A DNA stretch of 64,000 nt. Origin: Paracoccus sediminicola. Its GTDB lineage: Bacteria > Pseudomonadota > Alphaproteobacteria > Rhodobacterales > Rhodobacteraceae. Made by a program: the position numbers and the translations under genes. Under the pieces are notes generated by a model. That model had not been told where the DNA came from, searched no databases, and saw nothing but the letters and a program-made list of their open reading frames with translations. Shown here piece by piece: positions 38,416 through 47,347 of this stretch (position 1 is its first letter; each line of letters starts with the position of its first letter). The stretch spans positions 2,393,501-2,457,500 of the forward strand of contig NZ_CP115768.1 in NCBI RefSeq assembly GCF_027912835.1. Direction: 5' to 3'.

Positions 38416-39230
38416 TGAACCCTCGCACGGATGACGCCGGACAGATATTCCAGCGCCATGACGATCACGATGATCAGGATGAGAATGGCGGCGGCGGTGT
38501 CGTATTCATAGCGGTCAAAGGCCGTATTCAGCGTGGCTCCGATGCCGCCCGCGCCGACCAGGCCGAGAATGGCGCTTTCGCGGAAGTTGATGTCGATCCG
38601 ATACATGGACAGTCCGATCAGCCGGGGCATGACCTGCGGCTGAACGCCGTAATTGATCCACTGGCCCCAGCGCGCACCTGTGGCGCGGACAGCCTCGGAC
38701 TGGCTGCGATCCATGGATTCGATTTCCTCGGCCAGCAGCTTGGACAGAAAGCCGATCGTGGCGAATGACAGCGTCAGGAACCCGGCCAGCGGACCAAAGC
38801 CGAAGATGGCCACCAGGAGGATCGCGACGATGATTTCCTGAAGCGCGCGGGACACGGCAATGATCGAGCGGCAGATCAGATAGACCGGGAGCGGCGCGAT
38901 ATTGCGCGCCGCGCCGAGCCCGATTGGGATCGAGATCGCGATGCCCACCACCGATGCCGCCACCGTCATGACGATGCTTTCCTCTAGCCCCGTCCAGATA
39001 TCCGTCGAACGCGACGTAAAATCAGGGCGCGCGAAAGCGGTGATGAATTGCCAGCCACGGTCCAGCCCTTCATAGACACGGCCCCAATCGACCGGGATCG
39101 TCGAGATTGCGAGGATGAGATAGACCACGAACCCGACGCCGAGCGCCCAGCGCAAGGCCCGGCTGCGGATCAGCGGCGGCTTTCGCCAGGGCTTGCCGAG
39201 GACGGCCTGAAGCTCGGTCGAGGCGGTCAC
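38412..39230 (-). CDS. phnE: Phosphonate-type ABC transporter permease (PhnE), first copy
   Basis: A 272-residue permease with PhnE features: [23 protein letters not shown] and [18 protein letters not shown]. It sits between phnC (4-bp overlap) and the second phnE (4-bp overlap), so the whole transporter is translationally coupled. Membrane orientation and segment number follow the partner permease. Confidence 0.92.
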   Translation of the reverse strand: MTASTELQAVLGKPWRKPPLIRSRALRWALGVGFVVYLILAISTIPVDWGRVYEGLDRGWQFITAFARPDFTSRSTDIWTGLEESIVMTVAASVVGIAISIPIGLGAARNIAPLPVYLICRSIIAVSRALQEIIVAILLVAIFGFGPLAGFLTLSFATIGFLSKLLAEEIESMDRSQSEAVRATGARWGQWINYGVQPQVMPRLIGLSMYRIDINFRESAILGLVGAGGIGATLNTAFDRYEYDTAAAILILIIVIVMALEYLSGVIRARVQ

Positions 39231-40015
39231 GACGCGGCCTCCTGCTGTTCTTCTTCCTTCTGTATCGTCGCCTCCCAGTCCTCTTCGCCGTAGATCTGTG
39301 TGAGCACTTCCGGTGTCAGTGCCTTGGGAGAGCCGTCAAAGGCAATCTCGCCAAAGCGGAGCCCGACGATACGCGACACGAACATCTGGGCCAGCGCGAC
39401 ATCGTGAATGTTGATGATCGCGGACAGGCCGCGTTCCTCACAAAGCTCGCAGATCAGCCGCATGATCTGGCGCGAGGTCTTGGGGTCAAGCGAGGCGGTG
39501 GGCTCATCGACAAGCAAAAGCTTGGGATCCTGGATCAGCGCCCGGCAGATGCCGACGCGCTGCCGCTGGCCGCCCGACAATTCGTCGGCGCGCTTGTCGG
39601 CCATATGCACCAGACCCACGCGGTCCAGAAGGCGAAACGCTTCGTCCACATCCTTTTGCGGATAACGCCGCGTCAGCGACCGCCAGAAGCCGACATAGCC
39701 GAGCCGGCCAGACAGCACGTTCTCCATCACTGTCAGGCGTTCGACCAAGGCATATTCCTGAAAGATCATGCCCATCTTGCGCCGCGCGCGCCGCAGCTTG
39801 CCGGAAGACAAATGGGTGATTTCCAGATCATCAATCCAGACCTCGCCGCTGGTCGGCTCGACCAGACGGTTGATGCAGCGGATCATGGTCGATTTACCGG
39901 CCCCTGACGGGCCGATGAGGGCCAGCACCTGCCCGTCCGGCACCTCGAGATCGATGGATTTCAGCGCCTGATCCCCGGTGGCATAGGTCTTGACCAGTTT
40001 CTTCAGCTTCAGCAT
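39227..40015 (-). CDS. phnC: Phosphonate-type ABC transporter ATP-binding protein (PhnC)
   Basis: A 262-residue ATPase with Walker [18 protein letters not shown], signature [15 protein letters not shown], Walker [17 protein letters not shown] and the H-loop NIHDVALAQ. The opening [15 protein letters not shown] at 40015 is the standard PhnC start; 25 in-frame residues upstream look like leader read-through. It powers import with the two PhnE permeases and the PhnD-like binding protein. Confidence 0.92.
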   Translation of the reverse strand: MLKLKKLVKTYATGDQALKSIDLEVPDGQVLALIGPSGAGKSTMIRCINRLVEPTSGEVWIDDLEITHLSSGKLRRARRKMGMIFQEYALVERLTVMENVLSGRLGYVGFWRSLTRRYPQKDVDEAFRLLDRVGLVHMADKRADELSGGQRQRVGICRALIQDPKLLLVDEPTASLDPKTSRQIMRLICELCEERGLSAIINIHDVALAQMFVSRIVGLRFGEIAFDGSPKALTPEVLTQIYGEEDWEATIQKEEEQQEAAS

Positions 40016-40043
40016 TCGCCGCCCTGTCCCCAGTACTTCTTGT

Positions 40044-40067
40044 GGCGCGGCCGCGACGGGCCGCGCC
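40044..40067. other. GC hairpin between phnD and phnC
   Basis: GGCGCGGCC (40044-40052) pairs perfectly with GGCCGCGCC (40059-40067) with a 6-base loop, 29 bp after the phnD stop. There is no T-run on the transcribed strand. Confidence 0.75.
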
Positions 40068-40096
40068 GATCGGTTTGCCGGATCATTCAACCCGGA

Positions 40097-41068
40097 TCAC
40101 TGGCAGGCGTAGCTGACGCCGTTGGCTTCATCGATCTTGCGGATCACGTCCCAGTAATCCTTGTAGTTGATCTCGATGAACTGGCCCTCGCCGTTCTTTT
40201 CGAACTCTTCCTGCAGCGAGGTGCCTTCCCAGTCGAAGTTGAAGAACGCGTTGCGAATGCTTTCCTGCAGTTCGGGCGTGAGGTTATTGACAACGCCATA
40301 GCCGGTGGTCGGGAAGGTCTCGGATTTGTAGATCGAAACGATCTGATCCGCGCTGACCACATCGCGTTCGATCATGCGGGTCATCACGGAATTGGCGATG
40401 GCCGCGGCGGGATAGTCCTTGTTCGCAACACCCAGAACCGAATTGTCGTGTTTGCCCGAGAAGACCGGGGTGAAGTCCGTCTCTGCTTCCATCCCGTAAT
40501 CCGCCTTCAGGATCGCCGAGGGGGCCTTGAAGCCGGAATTCGAGGTCGGCGCGGTAAAGGCGACTTCCTTGCCCTTCAGATCCTCAATCTCGGTAATACC
40601 CGAATCGGGATAGGTGATGATCTCCATCTCATAGCCAAAGCTGCCATCGGGCGCGGCCATGATTGTGAACGGCCTGAAGCCTGCACAGTTGACCGCAAGC
40701 GGGTTCGACCCGGTATTGAAGCCGGCAATATGAAGGCGGCCGGACCGCATCGCCTCGATCTGGGCGGCGTTGGATTGCACAGGGAAGAACTGGACGCTCT
40801 TGCCGGTTTCGCTTTCCAGATGCGCCAGGAAATCCGCCCAGGCGGTTTCATAAACCGCCGGATCCTCGACCGGCGTATAGGCGAAAATCAGCGTGTCGGG
40901 GTCCTGCAATTGCGCTTCGTCCGTCGGGATGTCCGCGATCAGGTCGCCATCCGTATCGCAGAAACGCGCATCGAGATCGCCACGCTCGCATTCCTGCGCC
41001 TGCGCGGCGGTCCCAAGCGCCAGAAGCGCGCCGATAACAGCCGTCGCAGCGAATGTCACATTGTTCAT
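40097..41068 (-). CDS. phnD: Phosphate/phosphite/phosphonate-type ABC substrate-binding protein (PhnD)
   Basis: A 323-residue periplasmic protein with signal peptide ending AAQAQ. The core has YTPVEDPAVYETAWADFL, GRLHIAGFNTG, VAFTAPTSNSGFKAP and FSGKHDNSVLGVANKDY, matching PhnD-type binders. Unusually, the mature N terminus has CDTDGDLIAD (about residues 37-46), with acidic residues spaced like a calcium-binding loop and flanked by two cysteines. It is the first gene of its operon, with AGGAGGAAG upstream. The natural ligand could be a phosphonate, phosphate ester or phosphite. Confidence 0.9.
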   Translation of the reverse strand: MNNVTFAATAVIGALLALGTAAQAQECERGDLDARFCDTDGDLIADIPTDEAQLQDPDTLIFAYTPVEDPAVYETAWADFLAHLESETGKSVQFFPVQSNAAQIEAMRSGRLHIAGFNTGSNPLAVNCAGFRPFTIMAAPDGSFGYEMEIITYPDSGITEIEDLKGKEVAFTAPTSNSGFKAPSAILKADYGMEAETDFTPVFSGKHDNSVLGVANKDYPAAAIANSVMTRMIERDVVSADQIVSIYKSETFPTTGYGVVNNLTPELQESIRNAFFNFDWEGTSLQEEFEKNGEGQFIEINYKDYWDVIRKIDEANGVSYACQ

Positions 41069-41117
41069 GTCTTCCTCCTCCTTGTTGTAAACCCTCTCCG
41101 GGTGAACGTTACTGTCG

Positions 41118-41918
41118 TCATCTGGCCACCCGAACCTCGACCTGTGCGGTTTTCATCGCCCGCGCCAATGCCGGCGGCATTGCCCGATCGACGACTACGG
41201 TGCTCAGTTCCTTCAGCTCGGCCGCTTTGCGAAAACCCGAGGCACCGAATTTTCCGCCGTGGATCAGCAGGACAGAATGCCCGGCCTGCGCCAGCATCGT
41301 CTGCTTGACCGCTGCGAAGCCGCTGACCGATTCAAAGATACCATCCTCGGCCAGGGCAGTTGCACCGATCACCGTCCGGTCAACCTGATAGCGGCGCAGG
41401 AATTCCAGCGTCTCATCCCCGACCACTGCGGATTCGCGGGGCAGATATTCGCCGGGACACAGCATCACATGCGCCGCCTCGCTGTTCCCCATGGTGATGG
41501 CGATGGGCAGCGAATTGGTGATGACCCGGCAGGCCGTGTTTGCAAAGGCCAGAAACCGCGCCATCTGCATTGTGGTCGAGCCGGAATCGATCATCAGCGT
41601 CTCGCCCGCCCGCACCATCGAGGCCGCAAGCCGTCCGATCCTTTCGCGTTCCTCAAGGCTCTTGCGCTGACGCTCATCCAGCGACGGATAGGTGCCCGGC
41701 ACAGGCTGAGAAGCGCCGCCATGTGCACGATCGATCAGACCCTCGCCGGCCAGGTCGTCAAGATCGCGGCGGACCGTTTCCGTCGAAACGCCGAAACGTT
41801 CGGCCAGGTCCGAGATACGCAGATGCTGGCGCAGCCGCAGTTCGAGCAGGATCTGCTTGCGCCGTTCTGCCTTTCGCAGACGGGTTGCGGGCTGGACCTG
41901 AAACTCCTCGAGCTGCAT
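41118..41918 (-). CDS. DeoR/GlpR-family transcriptional regulator
   Basis: A 266-residue regulator. The HTH is RISDLAERFGVSTETVRRDL (about residues 34-53), the standard DeoR signature, followed by a sugar-phosphate-sensing domain with MIDSGSTTMQMARFL and LIHGGKFGASGFRKAAEL. DeoR proteins usually sense phosphorylated sugars, which suits a neighbour that imports organophosphates. The start MQLEEFQVQ at 41918 is preceded by GAAGGAAC. It is upstream of phnD on the same strand with a 49-bp gap, so it may head that operon. Confidence 0.9.
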   Translation of the reverse strand: MQLEEFQVQPATRLRKAERRKQILLELRLRQHLRISDLAERFGVSTETVRRDLDDLAGEGLIDRAHGGASQPVPGTYPSLDERQRKSLEERERIGRLAASMVRAGETLMIDSGSTTMQMARFLAFANTACRVITNSLPIAITMGNSEAAHVMLCPGEYLPRESAVVGDETLEFLRRYQVDRTVIGATALAEDGIFESVSGFAAVKQTMLAQAGHSVLLIHGGKFGASGFRKAAELKELSTVVVDRAMPPALARAMKTAQVEVRVAR

Positions 41919-42068
41919 CGAACCGTTAAGTTCCTTCACTGGCCTATCAGATAGGGAAAGATTGTTGGAGCTTGACCGTGAATGCAAGAAAAAATGTTGG
42001 ACAAACCACATTATCGCGGCGATTCTTTGTTGAAAAGCCAATATCCTTCCTATTCGAGTTTCGCATAC
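41919..42068. promoter_or_regulatory. Divergent region between DeoR regulator and Na/Pi cotransporter genes
   Basis: A 150-bp AT-rich gap holding promoters for both genes. An alternative cotransporter start at 41982 lies inside it, with GGAG about 11 bp upstream. No convincing operator or Pho box was found by eye. Confidence 0.4.
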
Positions 42069-43703
42069 ATGATCGTTTTCATCATCAACCTGGCCGGGGC
42101 CGTCGCGCTGCTGCTGTGGTCGGTCAGGATGATCCGCACCGGGATCGAGCGTGCTTTCATGACGCCGCTGCGTCGGTTGCTGCGACATGCGACCGGATCG
42201 CGGGTGAGCGCCGTCTGCGCTGGTATCGTCTCGGCCATTTTGTTGCAAAGCTCGACCGCCGTCGCAATGTTGACTGCGGGCTTCGCCGAGACTGGCACGC
42301 TGGCGATCTCTGCCGGGGTGGCGCTCATATTGGGGGCCGATCTGGGCTCGGCCATCGCCGCACAGATTCTGCTGCTGCCTATTCACGTCGTCACCCCTGT
42401 GCTGCTGATTCTGGGCGTGGCGCTGTTCCTGCGCTCGACCGGCCGCCAGCCCAAGCAGGCGGGCCGCATCCTGATCGGGCTGGCGCTGGTTCTGATTTCA
42501 TTGTCCATGATCCGCGCGGCGGCGCAGCCATTGCAGGACAGCGAGATCGTGCAGACCATCCTGGTGCCGCTGACCAGCGACCCGGCCTCGGGTTTTCTTC
42601 TGGCGGCCATCATCACCTATGCCATGCACTCGTCAATCGCGGCGGTGCTCATGTTCGTCACCTTCGCCATGCAGGGGCTTCTGCCCGCGCAGGCCGCGGC
42701 AACCATGGTGCTCGGCGCGAATTTCGGGGGCGCGTTGATCCCGGTGGTCCTGACCTGGCAGGCCGAGCGCGGTCCGAGGCAGATCATGCTGTCCAACCTT
42801 GCCCTCCGGGGCGGCGGTGCCCTCGTGGTATTGGGCGCGCTGTTCAGCGCTCCGGCATTGCTGGACCAGCTCGGCAGCAGCCCAGCGCGACAAGCCATCA
42901 ATCTTCATCTTGCATTCAATTGTGCGGTCGCGCTTCTGGCATTGCCGTTCATTCCCGTCATTGTCCGCCTTGCGAGCGCGGTCCTGCCTGCCGACGGCCC
43001 GGACACCGATCCAGAGGAAAGCGCGCTTGACGAAGCCATGCTCGAAGCGCCTTCTCAGGCAATCATCAATGCGCAGCGCGAGCTGTTGCGGATGGCCGAG
43101 GAAACGCATCTGATGCTGCGCCCGGTCATGAGCCTTTTTGCAAGTTGGGACTCCGCGACCGCCGACCGGATTGCCGCGAGCGAGCGCCGCGTGGACAGGA
43201 TGCATTACGAGATCAAGATATATCTCGCACGGCTGAACGAAACACGTCTGACACCCGAGCAACTTGGCCGCAGCATGTCGATTGCCACGCTGGCCAACCA
43301 TCTCGAAGACGCCGGGGACCAGATCGCCGTCAACCTGCTGGAACAGGCGCGCAAGATGCATGCCCAGGGACTGGTTTTTTCCGACCACGGATCCAGCGAT
43401 CTGAGGGATTTCCACGACCGGGTGCTATCCAATGCAAGGCTGGCGCTGAATGTCTTGCTGACGGAGGATGTCGAAACGGCCCGGCAACTGATCGAGGAAA
43501 AGGACCGGACGCGCATCATCGAGAAAGAGCTGCAAAACGCCCATCTCGCCCGCCTGCGGAACAACAACCCCGCGGCGCTGCAAACCACCAATCAGCATCA
43601 GGAGGTGATCCGCGCGCTGAAGCAGATCAACACCGACTTTACGCTCATCGCCTATCCAGTCGTCGAACGGGAAGGCGACCTTCTGGGCAGCAGATTGGCG
43701 TGA
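42069..43703 (+). CDS. Na/Pi cotransporter family protein with C-terminal PhoU domain
   Basis: A 544-residue protein. The N-terminal half is a NptA/PNaS-type transporter with two inverted repeats holding the QSSTAVAMLTAGF and SSIAAVLMFVTFAMQG serine-rich motifs. The C-terminal 200 residues are a PhoU-like helical domain. It takes up, or possibly exports, phosphate with sodium. The start at 42069 was chosen because the first membrane segment begins at once and the family length fits; 41982 is an alternative. Next to phosphonate-type import and phosphatases it may balance released phosphate. Confidence 0.9.
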   Translation: MIVFIINLAGAVALLLWSVRMIRTGIERAFMTPLRRLLRHATGSRVSAVCAGIVSAILLQSSTAVAMLTAGFAETGTLAISAGVALILGADLGSAIAAQILLLPIHVVTPVLLILGVALFLRSTGRQPKQAGRILIGLALVLISLSMIRAAAQPLQDSEIVQTILVPLTSDPASGFLLAAIITYAMHSSIAAVLMFVTFAMQGLLPAQAAATMVLGANFGGALIPVVLTWQAERGPRQIMLSNLALRGGGALVVLGALFSAPALLDQLGSSPARQAINLHLAFNCAVALLALPFIPVIVRLASAVLPADGPDTDPEESALDEAMLEAPSQAIINAQRELLRMAEETHLMLRPVMSLFASWDSATADRIAASERRVDRMHYEIKIYLARLNETRLTPEQLGRSMSIATLANHLEDAGDQIAVNLLEQARKMHAQGLVFSDHGSSDLRDFHDRVLSNARLALNVLLTEDVETARQLIEEKDRTRIIEKELQNAHLARLRNNNPAALQTTNQHQEVIRALKQINTDFTLIAYPVVEREGDLLGSRLA

Positions 43704-43794
43704 CGCGGCGCTGCGAAGCGCGGCGGGACTCCCGAGCGCTCGTCGTCCGGGGCGCGTCGAGGCCATGACTATGAGCTGCGCATCCCGCTCAAGT

Positions 43795-44335
43795 ATTTTT
43801 CCTGATCAGCCCACCTGGGTGGTCCAGGTTAGAAGTTAATTCATGACCGGCCCTTGGTCCCTCGCGACAATGATTTCCGGGGTCGGGGGCGATAGCCCAA
43901 AGCGTTTTGTGGTCGCTTCGTCCTGAAGTGCTTTCTCCCCACTGCCCGATCAGGATCTGTGCCTCACGGAGGCTGTGGAAGACTTCAACTTTCAGCAATT
44001 CAGCGCGAAAACGGGCGTTGAAGCCTTCGCATTGAGCGTGCGAACGCCACTGGTCCGAGTGAGCACGCGAAACCAATCTCCCAAGGTGATCCGGGCTCGA
44101 TGTAAGCCGTTTTCGCACCGACGGCGCTGATCCGGTTCCGAACGGCTCGGGCGATGAGCTCTGGGCCGTTGTCGGAACGGATGGTCTACGCCCATTCCGC
44201 AATATTGCTTGCGCCAGCGATAATACGTCCGTTCGACAACGCCGACACACCTGACCGCGTCCAGACCGGACAAACCTTGCCCCATCGGCACCTCAACCTG
44301 CCGCAACTTCGAGACAATCGCTTCCGCCTTCGGTT
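43795..44335 (-). pseudogene. IS3-family transposase remnant (OrfA/OrfB joined by deletion)
   Basis: Reading leftwards, the frame opens with the OrfA start region AEAIVSKLRQVEVPMGQG and RTYYRWRKQYCGMGV. It then jumps directly into the OrfB catalytic end TIRSDNGPELIARAVRNRIS and, after further frameshifts, FNARFRAELLKVEVFHSLREAQILIGQW. Most of the OrfB integrase core and the end of OrfA are lost. At least two frameshifts make it inactive. The subgroup looks IS407-like. Confidence 0.8.
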
Positions 44336-44512
44336 ACTTGTATGCAATTCTCGATCCTCCGTTTGCAAAACATACCGGCGGAGCACTTCGCTGGGGGAGG
44401 ATCAGCGGCACCTATTCTATCGGACGCAGATATCGCGTTGATATAGACGTGCGACTGGCCGGTGGCATGAAAGCGCCATCGGCTTGTCTATCGGATATCT
44501 TAGGTGTGATTT

Positions 44513-44559
44513 TGGTTGCGGGGGTAGGATTTGAACCTACGACCTTCAGGTTATGAGCC
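44513..44559 (-). tRNA. 3' fragment of initiator tRNA-fMet (CAT), attachment-site-like
   Basis: On the minus strand the sequence is the 3' half of an alphaproteobacterial initiator tRNA. It runs from GGCTCATAACC (anticodon loop CAT) through the variable loop, the T-arm TAGGTTCAAATCCTA and the 3' acceptor strand CCCCGCA to the encoded ACCA. The D-arm and 5' acceptor strand are missing; sequence upstream of GGCTCAT does not pair. The last 40-50 bp of tRNA genes are classical integrase attachment sites, so this is probably an att remnant of an integrated element. It is not a functional tRNA. Confidence 0.85.
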
Positions 44560-44980
44560 GATCAAAGGGGAAATCACGAAACTGAACGATTTCAGCGCCT
44601 TAAGCGGTAACTGTTTGATTTCTCGTGACTTCCATTCCGTCACTCGACCGCAGCAACCGGCTTTGGGCTGCACAGACGCACCACGCGCCAGCATGGACGA
44701 GATCGCAAGCTTCTACGCCGGGATGGTAAACGGCGATGGCTACCTGCCCTCGAACGCGATCTCGAACACCGTGCGCAATGCCATGCTGGAGCGCGGCCTG
44801 GTCACGACAGAACGGCTGAAAGCGCGAGGCGTGCCGAGGCCATCCGGCGCAATCAGATCGACGCGGACACATTGCGGCATATCCTCGCGCGCGGTCCGAT
44901 CAGGCCAAAGCGTCATGACCCCAAATCATCATGTTCACCCTCCGGCAACATCCGTGGTGCAGGCTATTATAGCGAGGACG
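44560..44980 (+). other. Unassigned stretch between tRNA fragment and istB remnant
   Basis: 420 bp without an intact gene. One plus-strand frame reads MDEIASFYAGMVNGDGYLP followed by NAISNTVRNAMLERGLVTTE (44692-44808), which looks like real protein. It continues without a domain I recognise and has no ribosome site. It may be the tail of a mobile-element or phage gene whose other parts are gone. Confidence 0.4.
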
Positions 44981-45729
44981 ATGAAGATGCAGCATGAACA
45001 CGTCGTGGCATTGGCGCGCGAGCTTTCGCTGTCAGGCTTTGCCGACACGCTGGATCGCCAAGCCGGTGATATGCAATACGCCGATATGGCCTTCGTTGAG
45101 CGGGTCGCATCCCTACTCATCGCCGAGAAACAGCGTCGTGCGTCGAGCCGACTGACCCGAATGTTGAACGAGGCAAAATTGCCGGTCAAGGCTGCACCTG
45201 AGGAGTTGATCAGCACGGAGCGCGCGGTTTGAACCCAGCCATCATGCGCGATCTCTTGAAATGTGACTTGATTTCATACGCTTGGAATATCCTGATCAGC
45301 GGCCAGACCGGCGCTGGGAAAAGCTGGATAGCCGCCTGTATCGCGACGGCCGCGATCCGGGCCGGGCACAAATCCCGCTACTTCAAGATGTCCGACCTGC
45401 TTTACAGCCTTTCGATGACGCTTGCGGACGGTGTTTATCTGCGGGAGCGCGAGAAATTGGCAAAATTTAAGCTGATGATGATAGACGATTTCGGGAAGGT
45501 CGCGATGAGTGAGGGCGAGAAATCGATACTCTTCGATATCATCGAGGACCGCGCGGGGACACTGTCCACCATCATGGTCGGACAGCGTCCCTTCAACGAT
45601 TGGCATTCGCTCATCGACAATCCGGTGATAGCTGATGCTGTTCTCGACCGTCTGTCGCGAGATCGACATCAAATCAAGCTACGAGGTGAGTCACTGCGCC
45701 GCCGGGACGCCAATTTCGACAATCTATAG
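44981..45729 (+). pseudogene. istB: IS21-family IstB helper ATPase, frameshifted
   Basis: The first part (44981-45232) has the IstB N-terminal region ELSLSGFADTLDRQAGDMQ and LTRMLNEAKLPVKAAPEEL, and stops at TGA. The rest (from about 45229, one base shifted) has Walker A SGQTGAGKSWIAACIA, Walker B LMMIDDFGKVAMS and the C-terminal DNPVIADAVLDRLSRDRHQIKL. A single-base indel near 45220-45230 separates the halves. No partner istA is present, so the element is dead even if frameshifting occurred. Confidence 0.85.
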
Positions 45730-45799
45730 GTGCTGCCTTCGGTGCCCAGTTCGATGCAGCTGGGTGCTGCATTACTACGACATCGGCTGCAGAAATTTG

Positions 45800-46171
45800 A
45801 TGCAATCGGGTGCCGAAAGTCATGAGAGCCTGCACGCAAGCACGATGCTGATCGCCGAGATGCCGGAACTTGGTCAGATCACCGGCGAACAAGCCACCGC
45901 TCTAACGGGCCTCGCCCCTATCGCACATGACAGCGGCATGTTGCGAGGAAAACGGGCCATCGGGGGTGGGCGTCGCTTGCTGCGACACGTGATGCTCCAA
46001 GCCGCGCTTGTCGCCGCCCATCATAACCCTGTGCTGAAAACCTTCGCAGATCGCCTGCGACAGGCTGGAAAACCGCAAAAGGTGATCATCACCAACGTAG
46101 CTCGCAAGCTCGTCACAATGGCAAACGCGCTGTGCAAAACCCAAAAATCATGGGCTTCTCAGGCCGTCTGA
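45800..46171 (+). pseudogene. IS110-family transposase, C-terminal fragment
   Basis: About 120 codons match the transposase_20 C-terminal domain of IS110/IS1111 elements: LIAEMPELGQITGEQATALTGLAPIAHDSG, RAIGGGRRLLRHVMLQAALVAAHHNP and the ending ITNVARKLVTMANALCK. The N-terminal RuvC-like catalytic half is missing. It ends 13 bp from the convergent CoA-transferase gene stop and marks the edge of the catabolic cluster. Confidence 0.85.
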
Positions 46172-46183
46172 CAGATGCAGTTG

Positions 46184-47347
46184 CTAGTGGCTCTTCCTCG
46201 GCCTCACAGTTGCGAGAATCTCTTCAGTGTGCTCGCCAAGGCGAGGCGGGGCGGTTGGGGTCATTACCTCGGTGTCCGAGAAGCGCAACGGTGACCTGAC
46301 GAGCCGGACAGTGCCGTGCCTCTCGTCCGGAACCTCCTGCACCAGGCCGCGTATCTGGACTTCGGGCGAGGTAAACACTTCCGCGACAGATCGCACCTTA
46401 CCGGCAGGCACGCCCTTAGCATCAAGCTCGGCGAGCCATTCATTGGTTGGACGGGTTGCAAACAGCCGCTGCAGTTCGGGGATGAGCGTTTCGCGATTGT
46501 CGACCCTGTCGCGGTTAAGCAGATAGCGGGGATCTGCAGCGAGGTCGGGGCGGCCGAATACGTCCTCGCAAAGCCTGCGGAACTGCCCGTCATTGCCGCA
46601 GGCGAGCGCGACGGTCCCGTCGGCTGTGTCGAAAAGCTGGTATGGCACGACCGTGGCGTGGGCGTTGCCGAACCGGCCCGGATCGCGCCCGGTATTGAGG
46701 TGGCCGGTCGCCACATTGGCGAGAAGTGCGACAGCGCTTTCAAAAAGGGAAAGGTCAATATGCTGGCCGCGTCCTGTCCTTTCACGGGCGAATAGAGCCG
46801 CAAGGATGGCCTGGACCCCGTTCATTCCCGTCACGATGTCGGTAATCGCAACGCCCAGCTTCATGGGGCAGCCATCTGGCCCGCCCGTGATCGCCATGAG
46901 GCCGCTCTCGGCCTGGATGGTGAAATCGTAGCCGCCCTCGCGGGCACGCGGCCCGGTACGGCCGTAACCGGAAATCGAACAGTAGATCAGGCCGGGATTC
47001 GTTTCCCACAGGCTGTCCGGGTTGAGACCATAAGAGTTCAGGGCACCAAGCCGAAAGTTCTCAACCAGCACGTCTGCCCGCCCGGCCAGTTCATGTAAGG
47101 CGGCAAGATCTTCTGGATTTTTGAGATCGAGCGCAACAGATTTTTTGCTGCGGTTGCAGGCGAGATAGTAGGTCGATTCTCCGTCGATATCGGGCGGCAT
47201 CCAGCCGCGAGTATCGTCGCCCTTGCCCGGCTGCTCGATTTTCCAGACCTCTGCGCCGAGGTCGGCGAGGGTCTGGGTGCAGATGGGGCCGGCAAGGACG
47301 CGACTTAGATCGAGTACTGTGATGCCCGTTAGCGGCGCGGCGCCCAT
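46184..47347 (-). CDS. CaiB/BaiF family CoA-transferase
   Basis: A 387-residue class III CoA-transferase. It opens with LTGITVLDLSRVLAGPICTQTLADLGAEVWKIEQP, the classical family start, and holds NRSKKSVALDLKNPED and GYDFTIQAESGLMAITG. The catalytic aspartate lies in the region after NVATGH/early-mid protein, which I did not place exactly. It moves CoA between acids through an aspartyl-CoA intermediate. A second, different CaiB gene lies two genes upstream, and such pairs may form heteromeric transferases as BbsEF do. Its start overlaps the SDR stop by ATGA. Confidence 0.9.
   Translation of the reverse strand: MGAAPLTGITVLDLSRVLAGPICTQTLADLGAEVWKIEQPGKGDDTRGWMPPDIDGESTYYLACNRSKKSVALDLKNPEDLAALHELAGRADVLVENFRLGALNSYGLNPDSLWETNPGLIYCSISGYGRTGPRAREGGYDFTIQAESGLMAITGGPDGCPMKLGVAITDIVTGMNGVQAILAALFARERTGRGQHIDLSLFESAVALLANVATGHLNTGRDPGRFGNAHATVVPYQLFDTADGTVALACGNDGQFRRLCEDVFGRPDLAADPRYLLNRDRVDNRETLIPELQRLFATRPTNEWLAELDAKGVPAGKVRSVAEVFTSPEVQIRGLVQEVPDERHGTVRLVRSPLRFSDTEVMTPTAPPRLGEHTEEILATVRPRKSH

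Noticed and set aside
37597..39230. Two phnE genes as a possible assembly duplication
   Set aside because: The sequences are related but clearly diverged throughout, and paired permease genes are normal in this operon type.
44338..44556. Small open frame ending VAGVGFEPTTFRL
   Set aside because: This peptide ending is the well-known artefact of reading a tRNA gene's complement; here it comes from the tRNA-fMet fragment.
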